From positions 1 to 19,073 of the forward strand of contig JBKPGE010000315.1 in NCBI GenBank assembly GCA_046729215.1: a stretch of DNA of 19,073 bases, written 5' to 3'. The notes beneath the pieces were generated by a model. The model was not told the DNA's origin and made no database searches. It saw nothing but the letters and a program-made list of their open reading frames with translations. This document shows, in pieces, positions 8,372 through 16,759 of the stretch; position 1 is the first letter of the stretch; each line of letters starts with the position of its first letter. This DNA is from JACDAN01 sp046729215. Its GTDB lineage: Bacteria > Actinomycetota > Thermoleophilia > Gaiellales > Gaiellaceae. The position numbers were made by a program, and so were the translations under genes.

Positions 8372-8797
8372 CTAATGGTCTAGGTCCGCGATGGCCTGGC
8401 GGAGGGCGTCTCGCTCGGCCGCGAGGCTCCGAAAGGCGCTGGCGAAGCGCCGCTCCCCTTCGGGCGTGAGGCGGAGGTAGACGACACGCGCATCGTCGTT
8501 CGAGGGTTCCCGGCGGACGAGGCGCGCCGTCTCGGCCCGGGCGACGAGCTCGGTGACGCTGCTCTGCGCGAGGCTGAGGCGTTCGGCGAGGTCGGTGACC
8601 GTCGACCGTTCGCTGAGATCCGGCGCCCCTTTGATCATCAGCAGGAGCAGGTAGCGGCGGGGCGTTAGCGCGTTCTCGCGGGCAACTCGCTCCGCCTCGT
8701 TCCCGAAGCGCCGAAGCGCGACGCGGAACTCCGCGACCAGGGCGGCCTCCTGGGCGCTAGGTACCCGGGCCGTCTCCTCTACTTGCTCCATGCTCAC
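8372..8797 (-). CDS. MarR-family transcriptional regulator (141 aa)
   Basis: A short winged-helix DNA-binding protein. Residues about 44-110 hold the wHTH: LTPRRYLLLLMIKG, then TVTDLAERLSLAQSSVTELV with the recognition helix at about 77-91, followed by the wing with the MarR-typical DD-A-R (101-104) and LTPEGERRF. The flanking helices (18-42 and about 118-138) should form the dimer interface. GTG at 8797 gives 141 residues; ATG at 8791 is equally possible, and neither has a clear ribosome site. It is divergent from the membrane protein gene at 8839 with 41 bases between them, so it may regulate that gene and itself, a common MarR arrangement. The ligand is unknown. Confidence 0.85.
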   Translation of the reverse strand: MSMEQVEETARVPSAQEAALVAEFRVALRRFGNEAERVARENALTPRRYLLLLMIKGAPDLSERSTVTDLAERLSLAQSSVTELVARAETARLVRREPSNDDARVVYLRLTPEGERRFASAFRSLAAERDALRQAIADLDH

Positions 8798-8838
8798 AGA
8801 GATGGATCGTACGGAGTGGGCCCAAGGATGATGCGGGC

Positions 8839-9774
8839 GTGCAGAGCCTGATCGACGCGATCGACGCGTTCCTCGACGGCGTCACGGGGATCTCGTGGAC
8901 GCCGCTTGCCCTCGCGGTGTGCTGCCATCTCGGTCGCATTGTGTCCCGGTCGCGGGCCTGGCGAAACGTCATCGCCGCGGCCTACCCGGAAGAGCGCGTC
9001 CGCTGGAGAGACGTCTACGGCGGATACGTCGCCGGAGTCGGGGTCAACGCCATCCTGCCCGGCCGAGGTGGGGACATCCTGCGGCTCTACATCGTCAAGC
9101 ACCGCGTCGACGGCTCGACCTATCCCACGCTCGCCTCGACGATGCTCGCCGACGGGATCTTCGATCTCTTCGCCGCGGGCCTGGTACTCGCGTGGGCGCT
9201 ATACGAGGGGATCCTTCCCGGGAGCAGCGTGCTGCCGAGCCTGCCCGGAACCGACTGGCTCTGGGTCTTCCGGAACCCGTGGCAGTCGGTCGTGATCGCG
9301 GGCTTCTTCCTCGCGATCGCCCTGATTGTCCTCGGCCTCTACTTACCGCGCATCACGGCGTTCTGGGACCGCGTTCGCCAGGGGCTCACGATCCTGCGCA
9401 CGCCGCGGAAGTACCTGCGGCACGTGGCGCTCTTCGACGCGCTCGACTGGTTGCTGCGCCTGACGGCGATCTTCTTCTTCCTCGAGGCCTTCGGGCTGCC
9501 GGCCACCGTGCACAACGCGCTCGCGTACCAGGTCGCCGGAAGCCTCTCGACGGCCTTGCCGCTCACTCCCGCGGGGATCGGGACCGAGCAGGCACTGCTC
9601 GTCTACATCTTCTCGGGAACCGCACCTACCTCGGACATCCTCGCCTTTAGCGTCGGGGTCAAGCTCATCACCGTCGCGATCAACGTCACGCTGGGCGTGA
9701 CCGCGATCGCAGTCATGCTGGGCTCGCTCCGGTGGAAGCACCGCGTCGAGGCAGACGCTGCTGGGCGCGTGTAG
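8839..9774 (+). CDS. UPF0104/LPG-synthase-type flippase domain membrane protein (311 aa)
   Basis: An integral membrane protein of the family of the lysylphosphatidylglycerol synthase transmembrane domain (PF03706, UPF0104). Two conserved motifs are visible: NAILPGRGGDILRLY at 70-84 and PLTPAGIGTE at 241-250. Hydrophobic segments lie at about 20-38, 60-73, 103-121, 150-170, 203-222, 228-240, 250-262 and 268-296. There is no C-terminal acyltransferase (aminoacyl-PG synthase) domain, so it is the stand-alone form, whose substrate is generally unknown; a lipid-flipping role is inference. GTG at 8839 follows AAGG with 11 bases of spacing; no other in-frame start precedes the first helix. A hairpin follows the gene. 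Confidence 0.85.
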   Translation: MQSLIDAIDAFLDGVTGISWTPLALAVCCHLGRIVSRSRAWRNVIAAAYPEERVRWRDVYGGYVAGVGVNAILPGRGGDILRLYIVKHRVDGSTYPTLASTMLADGIFDLFAAGLVLAWALYEGILPGSSVLPSLPGTDWLWVFRNPWQSVVIAGFFLAIALIVLGLYLPRITAFWDRVRQGLTILRTPRKYLRHVALFDALDWLLRLTAIFFFLEAFGLPATVHNALAYQVAGSLSTALPLTPAGIGTEQALLVYIFSGTAPTSDILAFSVGVKLITVAINVTLGVTAIAVMLGSLRWKHRVEADAAGRV

Positions 9775-9800
9775 GCCCACCTCTTGGCGACGCCTTCGTC

Positions 9801-9831
9801 GGCGGCGGCCGATGCGGCCTCGGCCGCCGCC
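9801..9831 (+). terminator. GC-rich hairpin after the UPF0104 gene
   Basis: A perfect 12-bp stem (GGCGGCGGCCGA, 9801-9812, pairing with 9820-9831) encloses a 7-base loop, 26 bases after the stop codon. There is no T-run. It is followed by more GGC triplets, so some of the pairing is due to low complexity. Confidence 0.45.
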
Positions 9832-9902
9832 GGCGGCGGCGTCCGCAGAATCACCTTCGAAAGCGTATCGCGCCGTTCCGACGAGTCCTGACACTTTGCA
9901 CC

Positions 9903-9931
9903 TTGACCTGGTCTAATGATGTCAGTACTTT
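9903..9931 (+). promoter_or_regulatory. Candidate promoter of the ABC exporter operon
   Basis: TTGACC at 9903-9908 is followed by a 17-base spacer and TACTTT at 9926-9931. The surrounding stretch 9890-9960 is clearly more AT-rich than the genes. An imperfect dyad TAGT-AGTC-ACTA lies just downstream near 9942-9953 and could be an operator, but it is too short to be sure. Confidence 0.4.
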
Positions 9932-9976
9932 GGCAGAGAGCTAGTAGTCACTAACTTCGTGGGCGAAAGAGGGGAC

Positions 9977-10728
<752 letters not shown>

Positions 10729-10732
<4 letters not shown>

Positions 10733-13302
10733 TCCGAGTCGCGCTCCGGGGCCTCGCGGGCCGGAAGTTCCGGGCCGTTCTGACCGCGATCGCGATCGTC
10801 CTCGGTGTCGCGATGATCAGCGGGACGCTCGTCCTCACGGATACGATCGACCGCGCGTTCGACCGGATCTTCGTCCAGTCCTACGCCGGGACTGACGCGG
10901 TCGTCTCCGCAGCGTCTTCGGACATCAGCTTCGAAGGTGAGACCGCGACGGGGCCGCCGATCCCAGCCTCGCTCCTGCCGCAGATCCGCTCGAACGACAA
11001 GGTGGACGCCGCCGTCGGGAGCGTCTTCGAGGAGACGGCCGTGAAGATCCTCGACAACGACGGCGAGCCGATCGTGAAGAACGCGCCGACCTTCGGGTTC
11101 GGGGTCGATGCTGCATACCCGCGCTTCAACCCGCTGGAGCTCAAGGACGGACGTTGGGCCTCCGGCCCCGGTGAGGTCGTCATCGACTCTGGAACGGCGA
11201 AGGACGAGGGCTACGAGGTGGGCGACAAGGTCAAGGTCGCGACCCTTGCGCCGGTGCAGGACTTCGAGCTCGTCGGAACCGCGCAGTATCCAGGCGTCGA
11301 GTCGCTCGGTGGGGCCACGTTCGCGGTCTTCGACATCACGGCGGCCCAGAAGCTGCTCGACCGCGAGGGCAAGTTCGACGCCATCTCCGTCGCGGCGAAG
11401 GGCGGAACGTCGCCGGATGAGCTCGCCGCTTCGCTCGAAAACGAGCTTCCGAACACCTTGCAGGTCAAGACCGGCATCGAGCAGGCCGACGAGGACAGCG
11501 ACGAGGTGGCCGTTTTCGTCAGCATCATCCGCTACTTCCTGTTGACCTTCGGCGCAGTCGCGCTCTTCGTCGGCGCCTTCGTCATCTTCAACACGCTCTC
11601 GATCACCGTCGCGCAGCGAACGCGTGAGCTCGCGACGCTGCGGACGCTCGGCGCGTCGAGGCGCCAGCTGCTGACCTCCGTGCTCCTCGAGGCGTTCGCG
11701 ATCGGCTTGATCGCATCGGTGATCGGGCTCTTCCTCGGTGTCGCTCTCGCCAAGGGGCTGAACGTGCTCTTCAAGGCTCTCGACCTCGAGCTACCGACCA
11801 CTGGGCTCGTCTTCTCACTGCGCACGGTGATCGTCGCGCTTCTGGTCGGGGTCATCGTCACGCTCGTTGCCGGCCTTGCGCCGGCGCTTCGCGCGACGCG
11901 TGTGTCGCCGATCTCGGCCGTGCGCGAGGGGGCGACGCCTCCGCCCGGACGCCTCGCCCCCTATTGGCCGTACGTCGCCGCCGTGCTCATCGCACTTGCG
12001 GTCCTCCTGCTCGGCTACTCGCTCTTCGCCGACGACCTCGGCATCGCCGAGCGGCTGCTCTCCCTCGGCTTCGGCGTTCTCGCGCTCTTTTTCGGCGTCG
12101 CGCTCCTCTCGCCGAAGCTGGTCAGGCCGATCGCGTCGGTCGTTGGCTGGCCGGCACGTCGCCTGGGCGGTGCCGCCGGGAAGCTCGCCGAGGGCAACTC
12201 CCGCCGTAACCCGGGACGGACCGCCGCGACTGCGGCTTCGCTGATGATCGGCATCGCGCTCGTCACCTTCGTGGCCGTGCTCGCTGCGGGGATGCGGGAC
12301 TCGAACCGCACGGCGATCGAGGATCAGATCAACGCCGATCTCGTCATCACGTCGGAGGACGGTTACTCAGACTTCGCCGCCGGCGCGAGCGACGCTGCGA
12401 GGAATGCGTCGGTGGCCCAGGTCGTGACCGATGTGCGGGAGAACGTCGCCCGCGTGGCCGGCTCGGCGAAGGAAGTGACCGGGATCGATCCCGACCGGAT
12501 CACGGCAGGCTACAACTTCGACTGGAGGGCCGGCTCGTCGGATGCCTCGCTCGCCGACCTGGGGACGAACGGGGCGATCGTGGCCGAGGACTTCGCCGAC
12601 GACAGGACGCTCGCGATCGGCGACTCGTTCACGATCCAGGCGCCGGGTGGCAGGACGGAGGAGTTCGTCGTCCGCGGCCTCTACAAGCCGCCGCCCTTCT
12701 ACCCGCTGCTCGGCTCGGTCAGCGTTCCGAAGTCCAGCTTCGACAAGCTGTTCGAGCAGAAGTTGAACCGCTTCACGTTCGTGAACGTCGAGGGGCCGCC
12801 GACGGACGCGGCCAAGAAGAACGTCGAGGCCGCCGTCGCCACGTTCCCCGATGCGCGCGTTCAGACCCAGGAGGAGTGGGTCGACAAGGAGGACAAGGAG
12901 TTCCAGCAATTCCTGAGCATGCTCTACGTTCTCCTTGCGCTCTCGGTGGTCGTGAGCGTCTTCGGAATCATCAACACGCTCGTCCTCTCGGTCTTCGAGC
13001 GCACCCGCGAGCTGGGGATGCTGCGGGCGGTCGGGATGACGCGGCGCCAGGTGCGCCGGATGATCCGCCACGAGAGCATCATCACGGCACTGATCGGCGC
13101 CGCATTAGGGCTGCCGCTGGGCGTCTTCCTCGCCGCGTTGATCGTGCGCGCTCTCGGCCAGTACGAGGTCGGCTTCAAGATCCCCACTGGACAGCTCATC
13201 CTCTTTGCGGTGGTGACGATCATCGTCGGCATCGTTGCCGCGGTGCTTCCCGCCCGGCGGGCCGCCCGCCTGAACGTCCTCCAGGCGCTGCAGTACGAGT
13301 AG
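10729..13302 (+). CDS. FtsX/MacB-like ABC permease (857 aa)
   Basis: The membrane subunit of the exporter, in the long two-FtsX-domain form common in Actinobacteria. TM1 is at about 14-36, followed by a large extracytoplasmic domain (about 37-265). The first FtsX domain (about 268-400) contains RTRELATLRTLGASRRQ; two helices lie at about 411-466, a further helix at about 500-523, and then a second extracytoplasmic domain (about 525-725). The second FtsX domain (about 728-857) contains ERTRELGMLRAVGMTRRQ and ends in PARRAARLNVLQALQYE. That is about ten helices. GTG at 10729 overlaps the ATPase stop by four bases. No membrane-fusion (HlyD-type) partner is adjacent, which fits a Gram-positive-type envelope where MacB-like pumps act as mechanotransmission or lipoprotein/peptide exporters. 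The substrate is unknown. Confidence 0.92.
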
Positions 13303-13314
13303 CGTCCGGTCGGG

Positions 13315-14058
13315 ATGCGGCCCGACCACTGGGACGAGCTCTTCGACGAGATCTACCTCCGTACCTATGCGCTGAGGCTTGGCGAGGCTGATTCGGCCGG
13401 GGAGGCCCGGGCAGCTGCGTCGCTGGCCGGCGTCGAGCCGCCGGCCGAGATCCTCGACGCGCCGGGGGGCTTCGGCCGCCATGCGATTCCGCTCGCCGAG
13501 GCCGGTTACCGGGTGACGGTCGTCGACCGCTCGCCCGTGCAGCTGGCGGAAGGCCGCCGCCGTGCGGGCGACGCGGAGTGGCCGCAATGGGTGCAGGCTG
13601 ACTTCCGCGAGCTCCCCTTCCCGGATTCGACCTTCGACGCCGTCCTCAACCTGTTTAGCTCGATCGGCTACCGCGGCGAAGAGGAAGACCGGCGGATGCT
13701 GGGCGAGTTCGTGCGTGTGCTGCGGCCCGGCGGCGCCCTCATCGTCGAGACGCTTCATCGCGACCGGTTGATGACGATCTTTCAGCCTCGCCGCTGGGAG
13801 CCGCTCGAGAACGAGAACGTGCTCGTCGAAGAGTCGAGCTTCGATCCGGTGGTCGGAGAGATCGAGACGGACCACATCCTCTTCGCCGACGGGGAGCGGC
13901 TCGCCGTCACCTTCCGGGTCCGTGTCTACACCGCTACAGAGCTCGTACGCCTACTCGCTGACGTCGGCTTCGGCGACATCGAGTGCTTCGGCGATCTCGA
14001 GGGCGGCGAGCTGACACGGGAGACCAGGCTCGCAGTGCGGGCGCGTCGCCCGGGCTAG
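13315..14058 (+). CDS. Class I SAM-dependent methyltransferase (247 aa)
   Basis: A soluble Rossmann-fold methyltransferase. Motif I is ILDAPGGFGRHAIPLA at 46-61, a variant of the LDxPCGxGRHA form with Gly in place of Cys. Motif II is VTVVDRS with the acidic ribose-binding residue. An acidic motif QADFRELPFPD, then FDAVLNLFSSIGY, and the post-motif VLRPGGALIVET follow in the usual order. The C-terminal part (about 165-247) is rich in beta strands, as in the methyltransferase-11/25 families. ATG at 13315 is 12 bases after the permease stop, so it may be co-transcribed with the exporter, though no functional link is evident. Its TAG stop overlaps the stop of the opposite-strand DUF72 gene (CTAG). 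The substrate is unknown. Confidence 0.85.
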   Translation: MRPDHWDELFDEIYLRTYALRLGEADSAGEARAAASLAGVEPPAEILDAPGGFGRHAIPLAEAGYRVTVVDRSPVQLAEGRRRAGDAEWPQWVQADFRELPFPDSTFDAVLNLFSSIGYRGEEEDRRMLGEFVRVLRPGGALIVETLHRDRLMTIFQPRRWEPLENENVLVEESSFDPVVGEIETDHILFADGERLAVTFRVRVYTATELVRLLADVGFGDIECFGDLEGGELTRETRLAVRARRPG

Positions 14059-14714
14059 GTCGATTCGGCGACGAGCTCGCGGAGCCGCTCTGCGTACAGC
14101 GGCGCCGTCGGTTCGTCCTCGTGGCGCAGGTAGCAGTAGACGTCGATGCCCTGCGCGACGAGTGGCCCGATGCGGTCAGCCCACTCTTGGAGCTCAGCGT
14201 CGCCATAGGGCGGTTCGCGCAGCCGCAGGTAGCGAAACGGCGCGTCGGCGTCGAGGTCGTTCACGCGGACGGCGTTCTCGGGGAGCTTGGTCTCTAGTCC
14301 TTCCCAGGAATCGTGGCGGAAATCGAAGGCGATCCGCATGTGGGGGTCGACCGAGCCGAGCGCGAGCTGCAGGAACCCTTCGTCACGGGCAGAGCCGACG
14401 AGGATCCGGATGGGACCGAGCCGGTTGCCCAGTCGGCAAACGCGCTCCTCGAAGGTGCCGATGTCGCCCAGCCGATACGCGATCAGCTTCGGCGCGAACT
14501 GGAAGCCCTCGGGCGTCGCGGCCGCCCAGCGCTCGAACTGCCCCTCGGCCGGAAGCCGGTAGCCGGTCGTGTTCAGCTCGACACTCGGAAGCCGCTGTGA
14601 ATAGAACCGGAGGAAGTCCGCCGGCTTCGCATCAGGCGGATAGAAGCCCGGCTTCCACGAGGGATAGGACCAGCCGGAGGTGCCGACATATGGCCCCGTT
14701 ACACTCGCTGACAT
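14055..14714 (-). CDS. DUF72 family protein (219 aa)
   Basis: A TIM-barrel-like protein of the DUF72 (YecE) family. The opening YVGTSGWSYPSWKPGFYP at 9-26 is the family signature. SVELNTTGYRLP at 44-55 corresponds to the usual ExNxTFYRLP, and WAAATPEGFQFAPKLI at about 63-78 to the W-tP-F-F-K element. The end YCYLRHEDEPTAPLYAERL resembles the usual closing YFNN-h-A-NA-L with substitutions. It is at the short end for the family. No catalytic role is established for the family. ATG at 14714 is chosen because the signature begins at residue 9. That ATG overlaps the thyX ATG on the other strand (CATG, 14712-14715). Upstream GTG at 14723 would lengthen the overlap. No ribosome site is visible. Confidence 0.85.
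   Translation of the reverse strand: MSASVTGPYVGTSGWSYPSWKPGFYPPDAKPADFLRFYSQRLPSVELNTTGYRLPAEGQFERWAAATPEGFQFAPKLIAYRLGDIGTFEERVCRLGNRLGPIRILVGSARDEGFLQLALGSVDPHMRIAFDFRHDSWEGLETKLPENAVRVNDLDADAPFRYLRLREPPYGDAELQEWADRIGPLVAQGIDVYCYLRHEDEPTAPLYAERLRELVAEST
14700..14705 (+). promoter_or_regulatory. Candidate -10 box for a leaderless thyX transcript
   Basis: TACACT at 14700-14705 fits the TANNNT actinobacterial -10 pattern and ends seven bases before the thyX ATG, the spacing expected when transcription starts at the A of the start codon. No Shine-Dalgarno sequence lies before this ATG, which agrees. No good -35 is visible. The box lies inside the first codons of the DUF72 gene on the other strand. 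Confidence 0.45.
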
Positions 14715-15420
14715 GGCGGTCACGCCGGAAGTGATAGCCCAGGGATCGATTCCGGTCCTCGACCACGGCTTCGTTCGGCTCGACGAGGCGATGGCGGACG
14801 ACCTCTCGGTCGTGAACGGCGCCAGGGTCAGCTTCGCCCGGCACAAGACGGAGATGGACGACTCGGATGCCGGCTTGATCCGCTTCCTCATGCGCGACAG
14901 GCACGGCACGCCCTTCGAACATAACGCCTTCCGCTTTCACATCCGCGCGCCGATCTTTGTGGCTCGCGAATGGTTCCGACACCGAGTCGGCTCCTTCAAT
15001 GAGTTTTCGATGCGCTATGCGAGGGCGACAGACGACTTCTACGTCCCCGAGGCGGAAGACGTCCGCACCCAAGTCGGCAAGCCAGGCGCCTACTCCTTCG
15101 AGCCGGTGAGCGAGGAGGTCGCGGAGACGACTCGCGAGGAGCTCCGGCAGGTCTACGAAACGGCGTATGCGACGTACGAGCGGCTCGTCGAGCTCGGCGT
15201 GGCGAGAGAGCTCGCGCGGGCAGTGCTCCCGGTTGGTGCCTACACCGAGTTTTACTGGACGGTCAACGCGCGGGCGCTCATGAACTTCCTCTCGTTGCGG
15301 AACTCCGGGAACGCGCAGCGGGAGATCAGGCGCTACGCCGAGGCGTGCGAGCGCTTCTTCGCCGAGCGCATGCCTGTGACGCACGAGGCGTTCGTCGCCT
15401 CGGGACGCACGGCGCCCTAA
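14713..15420 (+). CDS. thyX: Flavin-dependent thymidylate synthase ThyX (235 aa)
   Basis: Converts dUMP to dTMP using methylenetetrahydrofolate, FAD and NADPH, in the cytoplasm. The family signature RHRxxSxNExSxR is complete at 89-101 (RHRVGSFNEFSMR). It is preceded by the conserved HGTPFEHNAFRFHIRAPIFVARE (64-86). The later VLPVGAYTEFYWTVNARALMNFLSLR covers the substrate-binding region with the conserved arginines and an NxRxLxxFLxLR pattern. The length is normal for the family. ATG at 14713 is preferred; GTG at 14680 would add 11 residues of no family likeness. It is the only thymidylate synthase in the window and presumably replaces ThyA. It overlaps genes on the other strand at both ends. 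Confidence 0.95.
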   Translation: MAVTPEVIAQGSIPVLDHGFVRLDEAMADDLSVVNGARVSFARHKTEMDDSDAGLIRFLMRDRHGTPFEHNAFRFHIRAPIFVAREWFRHRVGSFNEFSMRYARATDDFYVPEAEDVRTQVGKPGAYSFEPVSEEVAETTREELRQVYETAYATYERLVELGVARELARAVLPVGAYTEFYWTVNARALMNFLSLRNSGNAQREIRRYAEACERFFAERMPVTHEAFVASGRTAP

Positions 15421-16043
15421 GCCGGCTTCGCCTGCTTCGACCAGAGCACGGCCGTCTCGTCATGCGTGCGGCCATGCCAGAGCATCACGACCCAGCCTTC
15501 GAAGTTCTCCAGGTCGTACGCGGCCAGCATCTCCAGCGCCGTCTCTCCCCTGCCGCCGACGTTGAAGGTCCCGCAGGTGACGATCGGCTTGCCGTTCTTG
15601 ACGAGGGCGAGCCGGTAGTAGTCGCCGTCTCCGAGCTTGCGAAGGCCGTGCACGGTGAGGAGCATCGGCAGGTTGCCGTCGTCGTCCCTGGAGCCAATGC
15701 CGATCTCGCCTGCCGCCGCACCTCGGCCGGCCAGTGCCACCGCATTCTCGACGTGGAGCGCCTCGCTCGAGCCCGAGCCCGAGTTCCCGGCGAAGTAGCC
15801 GATGCCGAAGGCGGCGACCAGCGTCGCGCCGATGACCGCGAGCGCCAAGCCGAGGCGGCGGCGCGGAAGCCGGAAGACGTTGCGTCGCTCCTCGGCGGGA
15901 GGCGCCGTGGCCACGAGGCTCGGGGTGAGGTCCGGCGGCGGGCCGGCCTCCACCAGCAACTGATGAACGCGCTCGAGCCGCGCGCGCTCGGTGGGATCGT
16001 CGACCGCGCCGACCAGCTCCTCGAAGTCGGGCGGGCGCGTCAC
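15417..16043 (-). CDS. RskA-like anti-sigma factor, single-pass membrane protein (208 aa)
   Basis: Residues 1-60 are a charged cytoplasmic part, 63-86 one transmembrane helix (LGLALAVIGATLVAAFGIGYF), and the rest an extracytoplasmic domain resembling the anti-sigma-K RskA C-terminus (LTVHGLRKLGDGDYYRLALV, then CGTFNVGGRG). It should hold the ECF sigma factor encoded just upstream at the membrane and release it on an envelope signal. The N-terminal part has no HxxxCxxC zinc motif and is shorter than the classical anti-sigma domain, so binding may differ. GTG at 16043 is the likely start; the ribosome site is weak. A 97-base gap with two hairpins separates it from the sigma gene. Its TAG overlaps the thyX stop on the other strand (CTAA). 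Confidence 0.8.
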   Translation of the reverse strand: MTRPPDFEELVGAVDDPTERARLERVHQLLVEAGPPPDLTPSLVATAPPAEERRNVFRLPRRRLGLALAVIGATLVAAFGIGYFAGNSGSGSSEALHVENAVALAGRGAAAGEIGIGSRDDDGNLPMLLTVHGLRKLGDGDYYRLALVKNGKPIVTCGTFNVGGRGETALEMLAAYDLENFEGWVVMLWHGRTHDETAVLWSKQAKPA

Positions 16044-16088
16044 ACCCGAACCGCCCGGCTACTTACGTGTCGACCGGTCATTGCAGAC

Positions 16089-16115
16089 GGCCGCACGGGT
16101 AGAGCCCGTACGGCC
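16089..16115 (-). other. Hairpin between sigma and anti-sigma genes
   Basis: An 11-base stem with one mismatch (16089-16099 with 16105-16115) encloses a 5-base loop. It sits in the 97-base gap between the two genes of the operon and has no T-run. It may be an attenuator or RNA-processing site setting the sigma to anti-sigma ratio; that role is inference. Confidence 0.45.
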
Positions 16116-16120
16116 TGAAA

Positions 16121-16142
16121 GAGACACCGCAAGCGGCGTCTC
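16121..16142 (-). other. Hairpin overlapping the sigma factor stop codon
   Basis: GAGACACCGC and GCGGCGTCTC form an imperfect inverted repeat with one mismatch and a tiny loop. It includes two bases of the TGA stop of the sigma gene. Together with the hairpin at 16089-16115 it fills most of the gap. Confidence 0.4.
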
Positions 16143-16749
16143 ACAGCACGTCCTCCAGCACGTCCGCGAGCCGGGCGAGCCCCGTCCGCGTGCGCGTCTT
16201 GACCGTCCCGAGCGGGATGCCGAGGAACTCGGCGATCTCGGACTGCGAGCGCTCGCCCCAGTACGCAAGCTCGAGAACCACGCGCTCGCTGTCGGGAAGG
16301 TCGGCGAGCGCGGCATGCACGCGCCAGGCGACCCAGCCCGACTCGGCGCGCTCGGCGGGCGTGTCGACGTCAGCTTTCTCCTCGACGCCTTCCACGGGCG
16401 GCTCCCGTCGAGTTCGGCCGTTGTCGACGATCGCGTTGCGGGCCACCGCGTACAGCCAGGGAGCTCCCGGCCCGCGCTCCGGGCGATAGCTCCCCGCCGC
16501 CCGCCAGACCGATGCGAACGTCTCCTGGACGGCCTCCTCCGCGCGGCCTCGATCTCCGAGCCTTCGCAGCGCGAGCCCGAACACCGGCCGGGAGTAGCGC
16601 CGGTAGAGCGCTTCGAATGCGTTCCGATCCCCCGAGCCGACCCTCGTGATCAGTTCCCCGTCGCTGGGCTCGGACCTCACGGGCCGAATGGTTACCGCTG
16701 GAGGCGCGGGCGGCAAGCGCTCCGCTACGGGCGAGGTGGACAGCGACAT
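16141..16749 (-). CDS. ECF-family RNA polymerase sigma factor (202 aa)
   Basis: Directs RNA polymerase to a small stress or envelope regulon. Region 2 is at about 43-112: AFEALYRRYSRPVFGLALRR, then GRAEEAVQETFASVW and the -10-reading stretch ending in APWLYAVARNAIVDNGR. Region 4 is at about 142-195: ALADLPDSERVVLELAYWG, then the helix-turn-helix SQSEIAEFLGIPLGTVKTRT. The first 30 residues are a proline-rich extension, so the true start may be further in; ATG at 16749 has only a weak GAG nearby. It lies 10 bases after the SDR gene and upstream of the RskA-like anti-sigma gene, an order typical of SigK/RskA-type pairs. Confidence 0.92.
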   Translation of the reverse strand: MSLSTSPVAERLPPAPPAVTIRPVRSEPSDGELITRVGSGDRNAFEALYRRYSRPVFGLALRRLGDRGRAEEAVQETFASVWRAAGSYRPERGPGAPWLYAVARNAIVDNGRTRREPPVEGVEEKADVDTPAERAESGWVAWRVHAALADLPDSERVVLELAYWGERSQSEIAEFLGIPLGTVKTRTRTGLARLADVLEDVL

Positions 16750-16759
16750 CTCGATGGTC

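Noticed and set aside
8798..8838. Palindromic MarR operator in the 41-base divergent gap
   Set aside because: Only CGTACG is palindromic; six bases are not enough to call an operator.
9942..9953. MarR-type operator upstream of the ABC exporter
   Set aside because: Only four outer bases pair perfectly and the MarR gene is over 1 kb away on the far side of another gene.
14680..14712. Earlier GTG start for thyX
   Set aside because: The 11 extra residues show no family likeness and there is no better ribosome site; ATG 14713 with a well-placed TACACT is simpler.
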